A DNA stretch of 64,000 nt from Tretioscincus oriximinensis (GCA_022410635.1 JAJVDF010000342.1:423721-487720), one strand, 5' to 3'; shown: positions 20,471-33,185, counted from the first letter of the stretch. Notes: generated from the sequence alone by a model not told the origin. Translations and numbers: made by a program.

Positions 20471-22802
20471 AAGCCATAAAATAACTAACAAAAATCAAAT
20501 AACTTCAAGCTTTTCTGTATTTATTTATTACTTCAGATGGTTCATTATTCTTAAATAATGGAGCCTAAGAACAAGTAACTCCCCAGTACATGAAACTAGT
20601 TAAATGTCTTGTTTTGGACCAACTTTGGTGCTTTCACAACTGGGCTGGTAGAAGAAGAAAAAATATGTCAGTCCTTTGTTCAAAATTCCCACAAGCTTCT
20701 GAAGATAAATTTTGGAATCCAAAACTAGGTATCTTATTTTCAGAAAATGTTCTGTTCGTATCATTGTTCACCAGACAAACCATGGGTCTGAGTCAACAGA
20801 TGGCAGGAATGGTGGTGTCTTGGATTTTGAAGTTTATTACATGGAGGCCTTTATTTTGTATGTATTTTCACCCCTCTTTCCTCAGCTAAACTTCAGCATC
20901 TGATTCTGAACAATTCTGTGGGTACAAACCAAGGAATTGTGAGTGCTTCGATATAGGTGCTGCTTTCTCAAGGTGAATTGGTATACTAATAGCACCACCC
21001 ATACTACTTTAATGCCAGAATGGTAATCTACTGCTGGTTTTATAATGATAAAAGCAATGAAAAGTATTAATATCTTTTTGCTACTAGCAATGGTTTGCTA
21101 TCTTCAAAATTCTGCACATGTTGCACATGCCTAAATGTGGCCCTGACTGCATGAATTGGAACAGGTATGCTATGTCCCAATTGCTATTGTGTATTGTGCT
21201 ATTTGTATTCTTGTTATGGCAACAAAAAGGTATAATTGACTTGTGCTTAAATAACCTTTTCACCTTTGTAATTCAAATAGCATTACACCTACTATCTTGG
21301 AATGGTTAGACAATTCCCAAAGAGGTAAGTGTGGAAAGTGTCTTAAGTTGGAAGCCACACAAAGAGAGGATGCTTTCCAAATTAATTCTTTCCCCATATT
21401 ATGTCCTTAATAGTGCAGGATTTCCTTTTTTAAAAGGAAATACCTGTCTACAGTCTTTTTTAATGTGGACAGTTTTGTGAATCATATGGAACTGATGAAC
21501 AAAAGACAGTTCTGTTCACAAGAAGGGGCAAAATATTGGCCAATTTGCTTTTGTATGATGGCTAATATTTTGGTATATAAAATAACATTTAAAATCAGAA
21601 AGGGAATAGTCCCCCCTCATAAACACTCATAGATCCTACTCATCAGGGTTAGCTACATTTGCTTGGTAAAATAAGATAGAATATCTCATTATCTATTGAA
21701 CCCGTATAATAGAAATCACATTAAGATAAATGGCACTCATTTTCCATTAATCAAAAGCATTTTCTGCTCCATCAAATAGATCACTTTGCTCGTGCCACTT
21801 GTCCCGTTAATGTCATAACAAGATGCCAAACTGTACTTTCTTTACTGAGATATATTACCTGCATTTGGATATTCGTAGGTTATAAATGAAGAATCATTAA
21901 ATATTACTACATTTGCACATACGATAATACTTGATCCTCTGATCCAAAATAAAGATGTAGCCAAACTTTCACAGATCCTCTGCTCAGAAAAGTATTGATC
22001 AGTTAAACTAACTTGCCAGACAAATCATCACATTTGCATACATTCCACCTGCAAAGCATGGACATATTATTCCCATAAGTAAATCAAACCTGACGGATCT
22101 AAACAGAAGAGTTTTTCTGTTAAAGGAATATGGAGTGCAAGGCTCTTCTCCCTCTCCCTCTCTCTCTCTCACTCACATACACAGAGTGAGAAAGAGAGAG
22201 AAAGCCCTAAGCAAACACCCAGACATTTCAACATATGAAACTACTATTTCCATCTAAGGAATGAACAACGTTGACATTGCAATAATCATAATGTATCATA
22301 ATCAGTTCTAATATAAACTGATCCTGCTTTAGGACCAGAGTGTTATTTTTATGTTGATCTGGTAAAGTATGTGGTGTGGTCATTTTCTGGACCTCTGTCT
22401 TTTTCATGATGATGAGGTTCAGAGAAAGGTCATCTTCCCCTCTTTGAATCCTCCACCTATATTGCATGGTGCATAGCATGGAGTAGGTGGTTCCAAACGA
22501 CTACTTAATCTGAGTTCTTAGTAGGTTTTTCCCCCCATTCACCTGTGACACATACCTCTATGTACTGGTTTAGTGTAAGACATATTTCAGTGGCACATCA
22601 ACCATGCTGCCAAAATGGATCCCTTGAGGATCTAAGACCATCAGAATGTCAGAAGCTTCAGATCTCTGCAGCTGTCCTGAACCAACCATCCAAATGTGAA
22701 TTTTATTCTGAAATCATGCATCAGATCAAGTAGAGGACTACGCCAGCAGACCTGGTTCTACTGGAGTGATCCACTATCAGGCAAATGTGGGGAAAAAACC
22801 CT
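20471..22802. other. No gene seen; CT/GA microsatellite at 22140-22205
   Basis: AT-rich. At 22140-22205 a CTCTCTCTCTCT run is followed by a GAGAGAGAGA run. Short frames have no recognisable content. Confidence 0.45.
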
Positions 22803-23282
22803 TAGGCTGGATCCACACGGCACTTGTTTATTCTGGATTTTTCCAATTTTTAACAGCTTTAAAGCACTGAGTTTATTTCAGATTTTGTCATCTTGACAGT
22901 TCTTATCAAATGAGATTTTCCAATCGTGTGACACTCATAACAGCCATTTTGTTTGCTGGTTGTCAAGAGGACATTTAGTAGTCTTATCTCCAAATGCTGT
23001 TAGAAATCACTATCAGACACACAGCCCTTTTGTAAGGCAAAGGAAGGTTTATGGGAATAATTTCCCCATAATTTTTAGTGAGAAACTGTGAGATTGTTGA
23101 TGTGGGAGTAACAGTTAACAAACTTAACAAAATTAAAAATTATCCACCCAGCATATCATTTCCAATTTAAACCTATATCCCGATTTGAAGCTAACTTTCC
23201 TGATTCACCGATAATCTGGATAATTGGTTTTAAAACCCACATTCTGCCAGATTATTGACTATGACTGTATATAGCCTTAGAC
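22803..23282. mobile_element. Possible non-autonomous DNA transposon
   Basis: Left end TTAGGCTGGATCCACACGG and reverse complement of the right end TAAGGCTATATACAG are loosely similar. A further ACATCCCCACGAAGG motif follows at 23284. These ends resemble those of the DNA elements at 32578, 53846 and 62990, but the match is weak and no target duplication is seen. Confidence 0.25.
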
Positions 23283-23693
23283 TACATCCCCACGAAGGAT
23301 TTTTAGTGAGATAGTATGTTAAAATAAAGATACGTTTGTATGGGATTTTCTCCCAAGTAGCAGAGTTGTGGCAGAATAAGATAGCAATCTGGTTACCAAA
23401 GAATAGAGTTCACAAGTTTTGTTAGCTTGAATGCTTATAGTTTACTAATTCTAACCAGGTGAGATTACTGGGATATAAAACAATAACATCTCAGTTGCTT
23501 ATTCTGTGCTGTTATTACACAATACTTCTTTTCTAAACACTACACGTTTCTTCTTTCTGCCCTTCTTTGTTCAAGGCAAAAGTGAAAGAGCAATGAGCAA
23601 CTGCCAAGCATGTGGTCTGGAAAAGAGTGCTGTCTGCAAAACAGTTCTGCTGTTCTGTGACAAGCACTTGCAAAAACACAACATGGTACTTAC
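23283..23693. other. No gene seen on either strand
   Basis: Flank downstream (minus sense) of the candidate exon. A short plus-strand frame at 23506-23703 shadows the exon and has no support. Confidence 0.4.
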
Positions 23694-23809
23694 ATCACGC
23701 TGAATTTGTCCCATGAGTTCATAGGGGTTCATCAATCCACTCGCTAAAAATGCCCTTGTTCTTGGATTTTGCATCCACCACTGTTTGTATGATTCTGCGG
23801 CAGACATTC
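23694..23809 (-). CDS. Candidate internal coding exon, product not recognised
   Basis: On the minus strand a T-rich tract ending CTGATTTTAG is followed by 116 bp and then by GTAAGT, both near-consensus splice sites. One frame is open across the whole segment: two bases of a split codon, then 38 codons, ending on a codon boundary. It contains MSAAESYKQWWMQNP, RTRAFLASGLMNP and YELMGQIQRD. The segment has three CpG sites although the surrounding DNA is AT-rich. No second copy occurs in the window, and it does not look like a retrotransposon frame. The other two frames contain stops. I do not recognise the protein. It could be an internal exon of a gene whose neighbouring exons lie in, or beyond, the flanking sequence. 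Chance is the alternative. Confidence 0.4.
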
Positions 23810-24328
23810 CTAAAATCAGAAAAAAACCTTCATAGGATATTTAGTTCCATGGACATAGTAAATTTCATGGGACTTTGCGGATACATGTAAAAGTTCGTTG
23901 CGTCTCAGCTCACAGAAAATGCTGGGAAATGTAGTAATACAAGCGTAGCAATAACTTGTGGGGCTTGTCATGTGATGAGAATGCAAGGCAAAGTCACAAA
24001 GCAGCATGGAAACTTAGAGGTAGGCAATGCAGAATTGGGAACATGTTTTTTTCTAAATTTAAAAGAAATAGCAAAGCTAAACATATTATGGGAAGGCATC
24101 CCTAGGGATTTTTTTAGTCTACTGTGGTCATAACACCCTGTTATTACTAAATAAGAATCAGTTAAAATCAATTTTAAACTGCATAGCACCCTGAGGTAGG
24201 TGAAAATGAGGACTGTCTTTAGAAGCACATACACAAATGTGATTTTTGAAAAATTAATTCCACCCATGGCCGGATTTAGGCTGTATTTTCCCATGAGCTG
24301 TAATTTACTTATTTACTTACATATTTAC
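23810..24328. other. No gene seen
   Basis: AT-rich flank upstream (minus sense) of the candidate exon; no recognised motif. Confidence 0.4.
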
Positions 24329-24529
24329 TAGGCTGACCAGATGAACCCTTTGGGGGGGGGGTGAAAACCTGTTTTTGGGTGCCTCCCAGTTTTTTCTGAG
24401 GAATTTCTTTTTCAAAAAAGATTTTTTTTCAAAAAAATTTATTTATTTATTTTTTCCTCAGAAAAAACTGAGCGGCACCCCAAAAATGGGTTTTCAACCA
24501 CCCCAAAAAGGGGTCATCTGGTCAGCTTA
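24329..24529. mobile_element. Palindromic foldback MITE, copy C
   Basis: TAGGCTGACCAGATGAACCC at the left and GGGGTCATCTGGTCAGCTTA at the right. The arms are complementary through AAAACCTGTTTTTGGGTGCC and the CAGTTTTTTCTGAGGAA block. The centre contains ATTTATTTATTTAT. This is one of the best-preserved copies. Confidence 0.88.
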
Positions 24530-25254
24530 CTTTTTTACTCCACCTCTTACCTCAGCTACTTTGGGATTTATAGTAATAAAAATGTTACTATTTTCTTAGT
24601 ACTATGAGTATCTATATTTTGCCTAAATACAGCCCTGAGTCCACCTTTCTAGAAAAGACTAAAATTCCCTATTAATGACATGACCATTCTCTTTCAGACA
24701 TTTGCTCTGCTATAGCTAGAGAATGGGTCTTTCTTTGCTTAAGGAGCTTTTGCAATATGCCAGATTCCTACATTAATGAGCTTTCAGTGATTAGTAAAAA
24801 TGTTTAACTTTACCTAGGCTTTTGGCATCTAAAATCCGATTTGTACTTGAACTAAAGAATAGTCCAACAATTAGCAAGAATGGAGCTTCTGCGTTGCTAA
24901 TTGCTTCTCTATTTCCCAGTAATTTCATTTGCATTACTGTAATATATCTATCAAGAACTACTTTTAAATAGTTTCAAGCATTCCAGTTTCACCAGAAGTA
25001 TTCCTGTATGAAGTGTGAATGCTACATTCCAGGTTTCCTGTGTTCAAACATGCTTGGTGCCCAACTCCAGTCACAACTGGGAAAATGCATATTTTGCAAA
25101 GGAATGAAATGGGGGGATGCCTCAGGCATACATTCAAACTCTCTGCTCAGGGTTAGGAGGAGGAATGGCACTTTCACTATTCATTTGGCACGAATGTCTC
25201 AGGTGTTAAGAGTCAGTCTTTCATGTGAGTGACCTGTTCTGAAAGCCCTGTGTA
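24530..25254. other. No gene seen
   Basis: AT-rich unique-looking sequence; the small frame at 25008-25232 is unsupported. Confidence 0.4.
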
Positions 25255-25795
25255 GGCCATGGAGAGGGGCCTCAGCTTCAGCTACTTTATTTTTATATTT
25301 CAAATAGATTCATGAGTACCACCGCTAATCTAATGGGGAAGACAGAATAGATGTAAGCAGGGCTTTTATTTAGGCGGGGGGGGGGCACGGGGCGGCGTTA
25401 GTGGTGGTGTTAGTTCCATTTTGCCCCGCTAACACCCCCCCTGCCCCCGCCGCCACTAACGCCACCCCCGCCTAAATAAAAGGTGCCGGTACTGCGGCGT
25501 TAGTGGCGGCAGCGGCAGTGGGGGGGCTAATGCCGCCCCCCTTGCCGCTAACGCCGTCCCCCCACTGCTAATGCCGTCCACTGCCACTAACGCCATCCCC
25601 ACCACCGCTAACGCTGTCCCCTGCCCCCCCACCACTGCCGCCGCTAACGCCACCCCCCCCCTCGCCGGCATTAGTACCATCACCTTTTTTTCTAGAAAAA
25701 AAGCACAGGATTTAAGCCTTCAGGTGAAAATTAACCTTGTACGCCGCTGTGTACACTGAGAGCAGGGTATAAATGCCAGATTCAGCTTCTTCTCT
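25255..25795 (+). mobile_element. tRNA-derived SINE, second family, split by a hAT-like insertion
   Basis: The left part (to 25357) has ATGGGGAAGACAGAATAGATGTAAG and the right part (from 25709) continues GATTTAAGCCTTCAGGTG, AACCTTGTACGCCGCTGTG and GGGTATAAATGCC. These join to give the same body order as the SINEs at 18580 and 59645. The GC-rich element at 25358-25708 lies exactly between them, so the SINE is the older insertion. Confidence 0.7.
25358..25708. mobile_element. GC-rich non-autonomous hAT-like element, copy 2
   Basis: Begins CAGGGCTTTTATTTAGGCGG and ends CTAGAAAAAAAGCACAG, matching the ends of copy 1 at 8517-8963. Flanks GATGTAAG (25350-25357) and GATTTAAG (25709-25716) form an 8-bp target duplication with one mismatch. 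The SINE consensus supplies the expected empty site. The interior is G/C-only for long stretches with recurring GGCGTTAGTGGTGG and CCGCTAACGCC blocks in both orientations and one CCTAAATAAAAGGTGCCGG. No transposase coding. Confidence 0.8.
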
Positions 25796-28700
25796 ATACC
25801 CCCAAAATGCAAATTGCAGGAATATTTTTTTCTTCTACTAGCAGATGGGAATGGTTCCCAGTGACCATCCCTTCCTAATAAGCACAAAAGCAATCTAATT
25901 CTGCTTTGAAAAGATAATCTATTATATATTTTATTGCATTTTAATTGTTTAATTGTTTATGCTATTTCTGAGGTCTGACAGAAATATTAGGATTTAAAAA
26001 CTTTGCTGCCTAAGATTGCTAAGATTAGAAGATATCCAGACAACTCCTTGAGTGTACTTTATAGCTGATACAATCTTCACTGATTAAACCTTTCCTATTA
26101 ACTTTAAAGAAGAAAAGACAAGAAAATGTTTTTGTTTCCACACTTAGCTGCACATCATATAGCAGAAATGGAGGGGGATGTGTTGAAAATGCCAAAATGG
26201 TGACAACTATGATCATTGTAGATTCTGAAGAGCTTGGGAAGTTTAATGACTAGCACATACTCACTTTTTACAGATACCTTATTTGCTCTCCTAGGGCTCC
26301 CTAATGCAGAAAATAAAAACCCAATCACTGCTGAAGTCCATGGAGAAGAAGAACGAGTTACTGCCTGTGTTTCAGAGAATTAGATATAAATTCTTTCACA
26401 TTACAATTTTCATTATGGGAACAACCAGGCAACACACATAATGTGGGAAGCAGTTCCGGCTATAGTTTTGTTCCAAATTGAATGTAATATTATCAGTTAG
26501 AGTTAAAATGTCAACTGAATCACTGGTCTAACATTGAAAGTAGCCAAATCAACTTATTACTTACTATTTGACTCTTGTCAAATATTTCACAAACACAAGC
26601 ATGCTCTGGTCATAGAATGTAGAAATCTTATCGATAAAGGAGCATAAGGCCTTTTTCTGACCCTTGGTTTTAAACTGTCTAAATTTTGATCGATAAAGGG
26701 TTGGATCAATGATAACCTGCAAAATGGAACTGGTCATACATCAGGCAAAGAAGAAAACATTCCACGCTTTGACTGGTGAATAGTCCATGCATTGCTTTAA
26801 AGTAGTTCATAATCATCCCTGTGCTGTGGAAACATTTCTTCAGAAAATCTGAAGGCTTTATCATATAATCTACAGCAGATGTTGCAAAACATATTTTCAC
26901 CCAATCACAGTGTAGGAGAGGCAACTAGGCATAAGGGTTAGCGAATAGAGCATGTGGACACAGCATAAATCAAACACTGCACTCAGGACTTTTTTTGTAA
27001 TGTTTTTTCATTAAACATACCTCATCCTATAGGGAACAAGTGATCTACTTTCTTTGCTTAGCCTGCCTGACCTTAAATAAATACACTGCATTTGGATTTT
27101 CAATTCCCATCAACACGATGCAGCATATCCACGAGGTGGAAAAGTCTGCCTTAGAGAAATGGAGCATGAGAAAAAGGCTAGGCCAGCTGCTCTGCCTTAT
27201 GCACCTTGGGCAGGCAAGACTATTTCTATTTTAAAGACAATCAGACCCTTAAAAAGTAGCAGTTTCCATTTACAGCAGTAAATTGCCAACTCAGACAGTT
27301 TATTAGAGTGTGGTGAAAAGAATTTGCTAGTGAACCCAAAATAGTTTTCCAGTAAGTAAATGGAGAGACAAGACCCTTGTGCTGCTGCTTCATCTTTCCT
27401 TCCCTCTCCCAGCCAGCTATTTCTTCACACACAAGCTCTGCAAACTCAATCTTTTCCTTCTCTGTGGTAAATTCTGTCTTATCACCACCCAAGCCTGGCC
27501 TATTTCCTCCCCTCTGGGCTGGTGGGGTGCAGTGGGGCTTCTCCAGTGGTACACGGGGTTCTCAAAGGAGGACCTCAAGAAGCTGTCGGGTGGCAGGAGA
27601 TGTGCTGCCGGGGCTCAGTGATGGCAATGGGAAACCCTGCTGCATCCCACCAGCCCAGAGGAGAAGAAGAGGAGGAGGCAGCCAGCCAGGCTTTGATGCC
27701 AGTAAGGCAGGGATTGCCACGGAGGAGGAGAAGTGTGAACTTTTGAGCTCGTGCCGGTTGGAGGAGTACAAATGAGGCGAGCAGTGACAGGAAGCAAAGT
27801 GTGTGTGGACATTTAAAACATGTGAAACAAAAGACTGAACACGGGGGCTGGGTCCACTCCCAATTCAAATTTCCTTTTTAGGCAGTGTGAGGATCCTGCC
27901 CAGGTTGTAATGTAAATGGATACATTTCAGGTTTTAGAGCTGGTTACTTAGAAAACCAACTGTCAAACAGCTATTTAAGGTTATGGTGAAAAGGCTGCAC
28001 TGTGGGGATGGTTCTGGTGAGAAACCACAAGGGTGAGAGATGAAGGAATCTGATACTGATAGCAAACTATCCAATAGCATTTTAGTGGAGAGACTATTGT
28101 TTTTCCTCTTAACAGACAGCAAACAAAATGGTTGATGAGAAACTGTACCAAATGATTGGAATATCTCACCTGGCAGGAGCTGCCAGAATGACAAACCTCA
28201 GAATATATTGTAAAGGTATGATTGAAGCAAATTAAACTAATGAAGAGATTACTAAATCACTAATAATCACTAAAAGAGATTATTAGGAAATTCCAGACTA
28301 AACAAGTGCTGTATGGATACAGCCTAAGGTAAGTATAAAAAGGACCTTGGTCTTTGGATCTATTTCCAAATAAATTTATGTTACTCCCAGATTTTTTTTT
28401 TCTGTGTCATTTTCCACAATTACTTGATCGGTATATTGTTTTCTTGCTGCACTCCTACCAAAATTTAGAAGAAATCCCATCACCTAACCTTGATATATGA
28501 GTAGGAATTTTGTGCCAACTGTAAATAATTTTCAACAACAACAAAAAATTGGAATATTTTGTAGTTTTTTAATAATAACAATAACAACAACAACAAAACA
28601 ACAACAACAACAATAATAATAAAATGTAGAAATTTTCAAGATAAAATATCACCAGCTATGTCTGCCACTGTGCAATTCATCTTTTTTTTTTAAAAAAAAG

Positions 28701-29279
28701 TCTGATTAAAAATAACAGTTTTTGTAGTGCTTTGGTTAATCTGTTTAGATTTCAGATTCTACTCTTTTTAAAAATTACAACATTATATAAGCCTTTTAAA
28801 GCCGAGATGAAAACCTTGACAGTTTTAGTTAGATTCATCCTTGTAAAACAACTGTGAAAATTTATCAATAGAGGCATAAAATCAATTTTCTTACCTATTC
28901 CCATGGTGAAGTATAGCCTTGTGAAAAACCATCTCTAATTACATTTTTATTTGCTGTCTACCAAATATTCCTGCCTAAAGCGAAATGTATTTTTTGCAAA
29001 TGCTATTAAAACTAAAATTATTAGAAAAGACTAAATTTTGGAGAAATGACAGGAAATATAGAATACATTGAGTCTACTGCTTTTCTCTGATGTACATGAT
29101 AATTCATTTTAATAGAATTACTTCAAACATGGGAAGTGTGATCATCCTTATTTTGGGTATTTATTTGCAAGGGATCTCCCCTTCTGTAAGCACATGAAAA
29201 CAGAGACTTTGGAATGCAATTAATGGTATTTTGTGGGGTTTTGTCCTTTCAGTCTCAAATTCACCCAAGAGCTATACTT
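25796..29279. other. No gene supported
   Basis: 25.8-27.2 kb is AT-rich and featureless to me. 27370-27780 is more GC-rich, with overlapping frames on both strands and a GAG/GAA-rich stretch, but I see no domain and no convincing splice sites. 28545-28622 is an AAC/AAT trinucleotide run. Confidence 0.4.
28545..28622. repeat. (AAC/AAT)n microsatellite
   Basis: Imperfect alternating AAC and AAT trinucleotides. Confidence 0.85.
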
Positions 29280-30485
29280 TATTTATTTGCATTTTTATAC
29301 TGCCCCAAACATGAAGTTCTCAGTGCAGTTCACAATTAAAAACAGGACTTACATATTTTAAACCACAGAACCAGAAACTAGGGGAGTTGTTTCACCCAAA
29401 GGCCAGGTTGAAAAGGTGCATCTCAAGGTGACCGCAAGGGAGAGACTATTCCATAACCTGGGAGCTGCCACTGCCCCAGGTTTCCAACCACTTTGGTACT
29501 AAAAGTGATACAAGCAAGAGGGTCCCCTCTGCAGATCTTAAGGCACTAGCAGGTTGATATGGGAGAAGGTATTCCTTTAGATATTTGGGGCATAAGTTAT
29601 TTAGGGCCTTATAGGTTAAATTTAATACCTTGAATTGGACTCAGATAGCAACATGTGTAGATCTTTCAAAACTGGTGTAATGTGTGTCGGTGAGATGTTC
29701 CAGTCAGCAATCTAGCAGCTGTGTTCTGCACTAGCTGCAGTTTCCAAAACATTTAGAGTGCATTATAATAGTCCAAGCTTGAACTTATCAGAGCATGGAT
29801 TACTATGGCTTGATCATTCCTATTCAGAAGTGGCCATAACTGGTGAACCAGACATAGCTGGGAGTAAGCACCCTTGGCCACCACCTCCACTTCATCTTCA
29901 AGCATTAATGCAGAGTCCAGGAGCACCCCCATATTTTTCATCTGTCCCTTACAGGGCAATTCAACTCAACTGGAAACAGGGTGTCTCTCAACTTCACCAA
30001 CTTGGGATGATGTAATACACCACACTTCTCTCTTGTGGGATTCAGCTTCAGTTTATTTGCCCCCATCCAATCCATTACTTGTCAAGCACATCCACCTCTC
30101 CTGATTCAGAGAAATCAAGCTATGTGTTAGCTGCATACTAATGACCCTTCAAATCGCCTGATGACCTCTCTCAGCAGCTTCATGTGGCTGTTGAATAGCA
30201 TGGGCGATAGGATCAACCCCTGGGGACGCAAGTGATCTCCTTCTACCACTCTGTGACACTGACCTTGGAGATAGGAGCAGAACCACTGCAATTCCATGCC
30301 ACTGACTCCTAAACCCTATAGGAGGACTTAGGAATCCTATAGCTCTTTCTAGGAGGATACCATGGTCAATGATATCAAAGCTGCCAAGAGATCCTGAACA
30401 ACCAACAGAGTTCCATTATCTTTGCCCATCTCCCTGAGATGGCCATCAACCAGAGTAATCAAGGTAGCAATTAGTGTGTTTGTTC
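29280..30485 (-). mobile_element. L2-type LINE, degraded
   Basis: The minus strand shows, in order, the palm motif AFDIIDHGILL (near 30360-30390, frame-disrupted), RPQGLILSPMLFNSHMK (near 30180-30232), MGANKLKLNP (near 30040-30080), then in one open frame at 29753-29959 MGVLLDSALMLEDEVEVVA and HALISSSLDYYNAL. Further 3' sequence runs to 29280, where TTTATTTATTTGC marks the tail. Stops and frameshifts are frequent, so this copy is older than the one at 13985. The catalytic YADD block is not preserved. Confidence 0.8.
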
Positions 30486-32364
30486 ATTGCTTAGATTTTC
30501 ATATTGAACTGGCCCCTTAATGAAAAACATGGGACAAAGATGTATTGATTTTTTAAAATTATTTTTAATTTATATTTTTATTTGTGTCTCACCCTAATCT
30601 CAAGATCTCAGGGTACATCATAATATAATAACTATAAAATTTTGCTAAAATGGAATGGCTTAAAAATGAGAGCAGTTCCTACATGGGGACTGCCTCTCAG
30701 CTAAAGGGTAGATAAATCAGTGTGCCTTTACATAGATGACATTTCTCCTTGTTCAAATGTACTATAAATCTTCTTTCTAGCTTCTTCTTCCTTTCCATTG
30801 GAGGATGAACTGTTGTATAAAAGAAGTGACAGGGAAAATCTGGAGCTCCTCAAGAAGGTGGATCATAAAATATTATTCAAAGGCTTGACTGGAAGGAATG
30901 AGAAGAATGGAACTCAAGTGTCTCATCTAGTTCACAGTGAGCAAAGCAACAAATAGCAAATGTTTCTCCCTTGTAATGCAGGGAAGATGTAAAAAGCTCT
31001 CATGTTCATTGAGAGCAAAATTATTGGAATTTTGCTATCTCCCTCCATGATAGCCAATGAAAACCAACAACTGAAGAAAGAGACAAGCTGGTTCACGTGG
31101 TGGGAATTGTTTGATTTACATGAGCAAAATCTTTGTTTTTAAATACAGCCAGATACAAAATGAGTCTCAACCTCTTTCAGTATGAGTAGCACAATATGTC
31201 TCATATCTGGCATGAAGGTAAGCAAAAGTCACTTCATGCTTTTAAATGTTAGGTTCTTTCAAACCAATGTGCAAGTTTAGAAGCAATGTTCCTTATGAGA
31301 AATGAGAAGTTCTAGGAACAAGAACTTCATATCCACTCATTGAACTGTCCCCATCTGAACAGAATGTAAATTTGTAACCTCTTTTGTCAGGAAAAGAGAA
31401 CCATTATTGTGTACAGCATACTAGTCCCAGAAAACTGTGTCGACTATTCCCTAAACTGCTGTAGTAATTCTGCAGCTTTAAAAGGAATATGATTTACTTC
31501 ACACCATGAGCTGTAGTTGCTGTCATTCTATGGTTAGAATCTGTCTTCATGTTGTGACTGAATTAATGTCAGGTTGTCTTTCAGAATCTGTTCAGGATTG
31601 TGGTCCTATAGCTGCAAAATTGAGGCTATTCCATATATAGAAATTGAAAAAGCACTGCATTTTTGTAAAGTGACTGTTATTGCATAAGTCTGTATTAGCT
31701 GAAACAGGTTGCAATGTCCCATGAAAACCCAAAGTAACACATATATGTACCTAAAGCTTTGCAATAGCATGCACACACTCTGTATCAGACTGAAAAATGC
31801 TTCAATTTCAATATTTGTTATCTAATCTCAATTAAATGTCGTAGATGTGAAAATTTAGAATGTAAAGCTCACTGGCAATAGCTGAAACTTGTTGATTGCA
31901 GAAAAGTAAACAGGATGCCAGGAATTTGGGGAAAAGGCTGTGAATAGCAAACAAAACAATAATCTTTTCATATAAATCTGAAACATTTCTATGTATCCTG
32001 TGGAGAATTGTACCAAAGAATAATAATAAAAAAATACAGTGTGGAATATTTTAAACCAAGTGCTGTATTAAATGGATTGTAGGATTGTTGTTATACTAAA
32101 TTTATGTCAGAAAATGAGAGAAATAAATTATTTCTATGAAAAACACAAACAGACATGACTTCTTCCTAGCTTTCTATATGTAAGTGTAGGGCTGAATCTA
32201 AAATATTTTTATCTACAAGGTCATGTTGCCATTAATTTAGCAACCTATGAAGAATGCTACAATTTATGTTTGAATATAAAATTTTCATAAAGATAAAGAT
32301 TTTCATTTATTGTCTCATTAGGCTAAAATTTTCTTTCAATACTAGTCTAATGTGATACAGTCAA
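30486..32364. other. No gene seen
   Basis: 30545-30640 (CTCACCCTAATCTCAAGATCTCAGGGT region) may be another minus-strand L2-like tail. The rest is AT-rich without recognised features. Confidence 0.35.
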
Positions 32365-32465
32365 ATTTAACAATATTATTTTATTTGTTTGTTTGCACTA
32401 ATATTCTGCCCTATATCCAAAGGTCTCAGGGTGGCTAACAACAAGAGCAGAAGAACAAAACTGAC
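32365..32465 (-). mobile_element. L2-like LINE or SINE 3' tail
   Basis: TTTATTTGTTTGTTTGCACT, then ATATTCTGCCCTATATCC and AGGTCTCAGGGTGGCTAAC, is the inverse of the common GGGCAGAATATAAAT-type 3' end followed by an A-rich tail. Confidence 0.45.
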
Positions 32466-32577
32466 ATTTTAAAACTGTGGAGATTATTTGTGTTATTACA
32501 ATATTTAGCTTTGGATTTCATAGATAGGAATTCAAATGTATCTATTGAAGCATCTCTACGAGGGCTTTTTATCAGTT

Positions 32578-32684
32578 AGGCCCTTTCCCCACCTGTCTGT
32601 TTGCATTGCTTTACAAATGCTAAATATATATATATATATATAGCATTTGTAAAGCAAGGTAAACAGACAGGTGGGGAAAGGGCC
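32578..32684. repeat. Inverted repeat, ~44-bp arms around (TA)n
   Basis: Arms 32578-32621 and 32641-32684 are near-perfect reverse complements (about three mismatches), starting AGGCCCTTTCCCCACCTG. They are separated by about 20 bp of TA repeat. It looks like the left terminus of the F2 element duplicated in inverse. Further TA/CAGTATA repeats follow to about 32720. Confidence 0.9.
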
Positions 32685-33102
32685 TATATATATACATACA
32701 GTATATATATATACAGTATATGCATTGGCAGTTCTTCCTTTTTTTCTTGCCATTCAGCTGCTGCCCCTTCTGCTTGCGCTTCTGTAACTACAATCCCCAG
32801 AATTCCCTGCAACCCTGACTACTGTTCCCATGCAGTCCCTGTGCTCCAAGAGCCAATGGATATTTTTACATTTGCATAAAGCAGCTCTCTGGAGAGATTC
32901 TTCTTTGGAATTTAAAATGGAACCCCTGTCCACATGGAACCTTATGCTGGACACATAGGTTGGAAATCACATGATATGAGGAGGGTGGTTACTGTGCACT
33001 AAAGACTTTTAGAGTGCATGGAAGTCTGTACACATCAGGATCTGTGGGTCAAATAGAAAGTAAACTCAAAAGTGCTTTCTGTAGGGCATGGGGATTGGGC
33101 CT
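32578..33102 (+). mobile_element. Non-autonomous DNA transposon, family F2, copy 1
   Basis: Left end AGGCCCTTTCCCCAC and reverse complement of the right end AGGCCCAATCCCCATGC form terminal inverted repeats. The interior shares GCCATTCAGCTGCTGCC, CTACAATCCCCAGAATTCC, GTGCTCCAAGAGCCAATG and AGTCTGTACACATCAGGATC-type blocks with copies at 58941-59499 (minus) and 62990-63430 (plus). There is no coding capacity. Its left 107 bp form an additional foldback described separately. Confidence 0.7.
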
Positions 33103-33185
33103 TAGAATCTTTATAACTCTTCACATGTAAACCATATTCCTTAGGCTATCTGTTTGTTGGCTTTGTTTCATATGTAGAAGCCTGT

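Noticed and set aside
27370..27812. GC-richer cluster of overlapping frames as a possible gene
   Set aside because: Frames overlap on both strands, no domain is recognised, and no matching splice or promoter signals were found.
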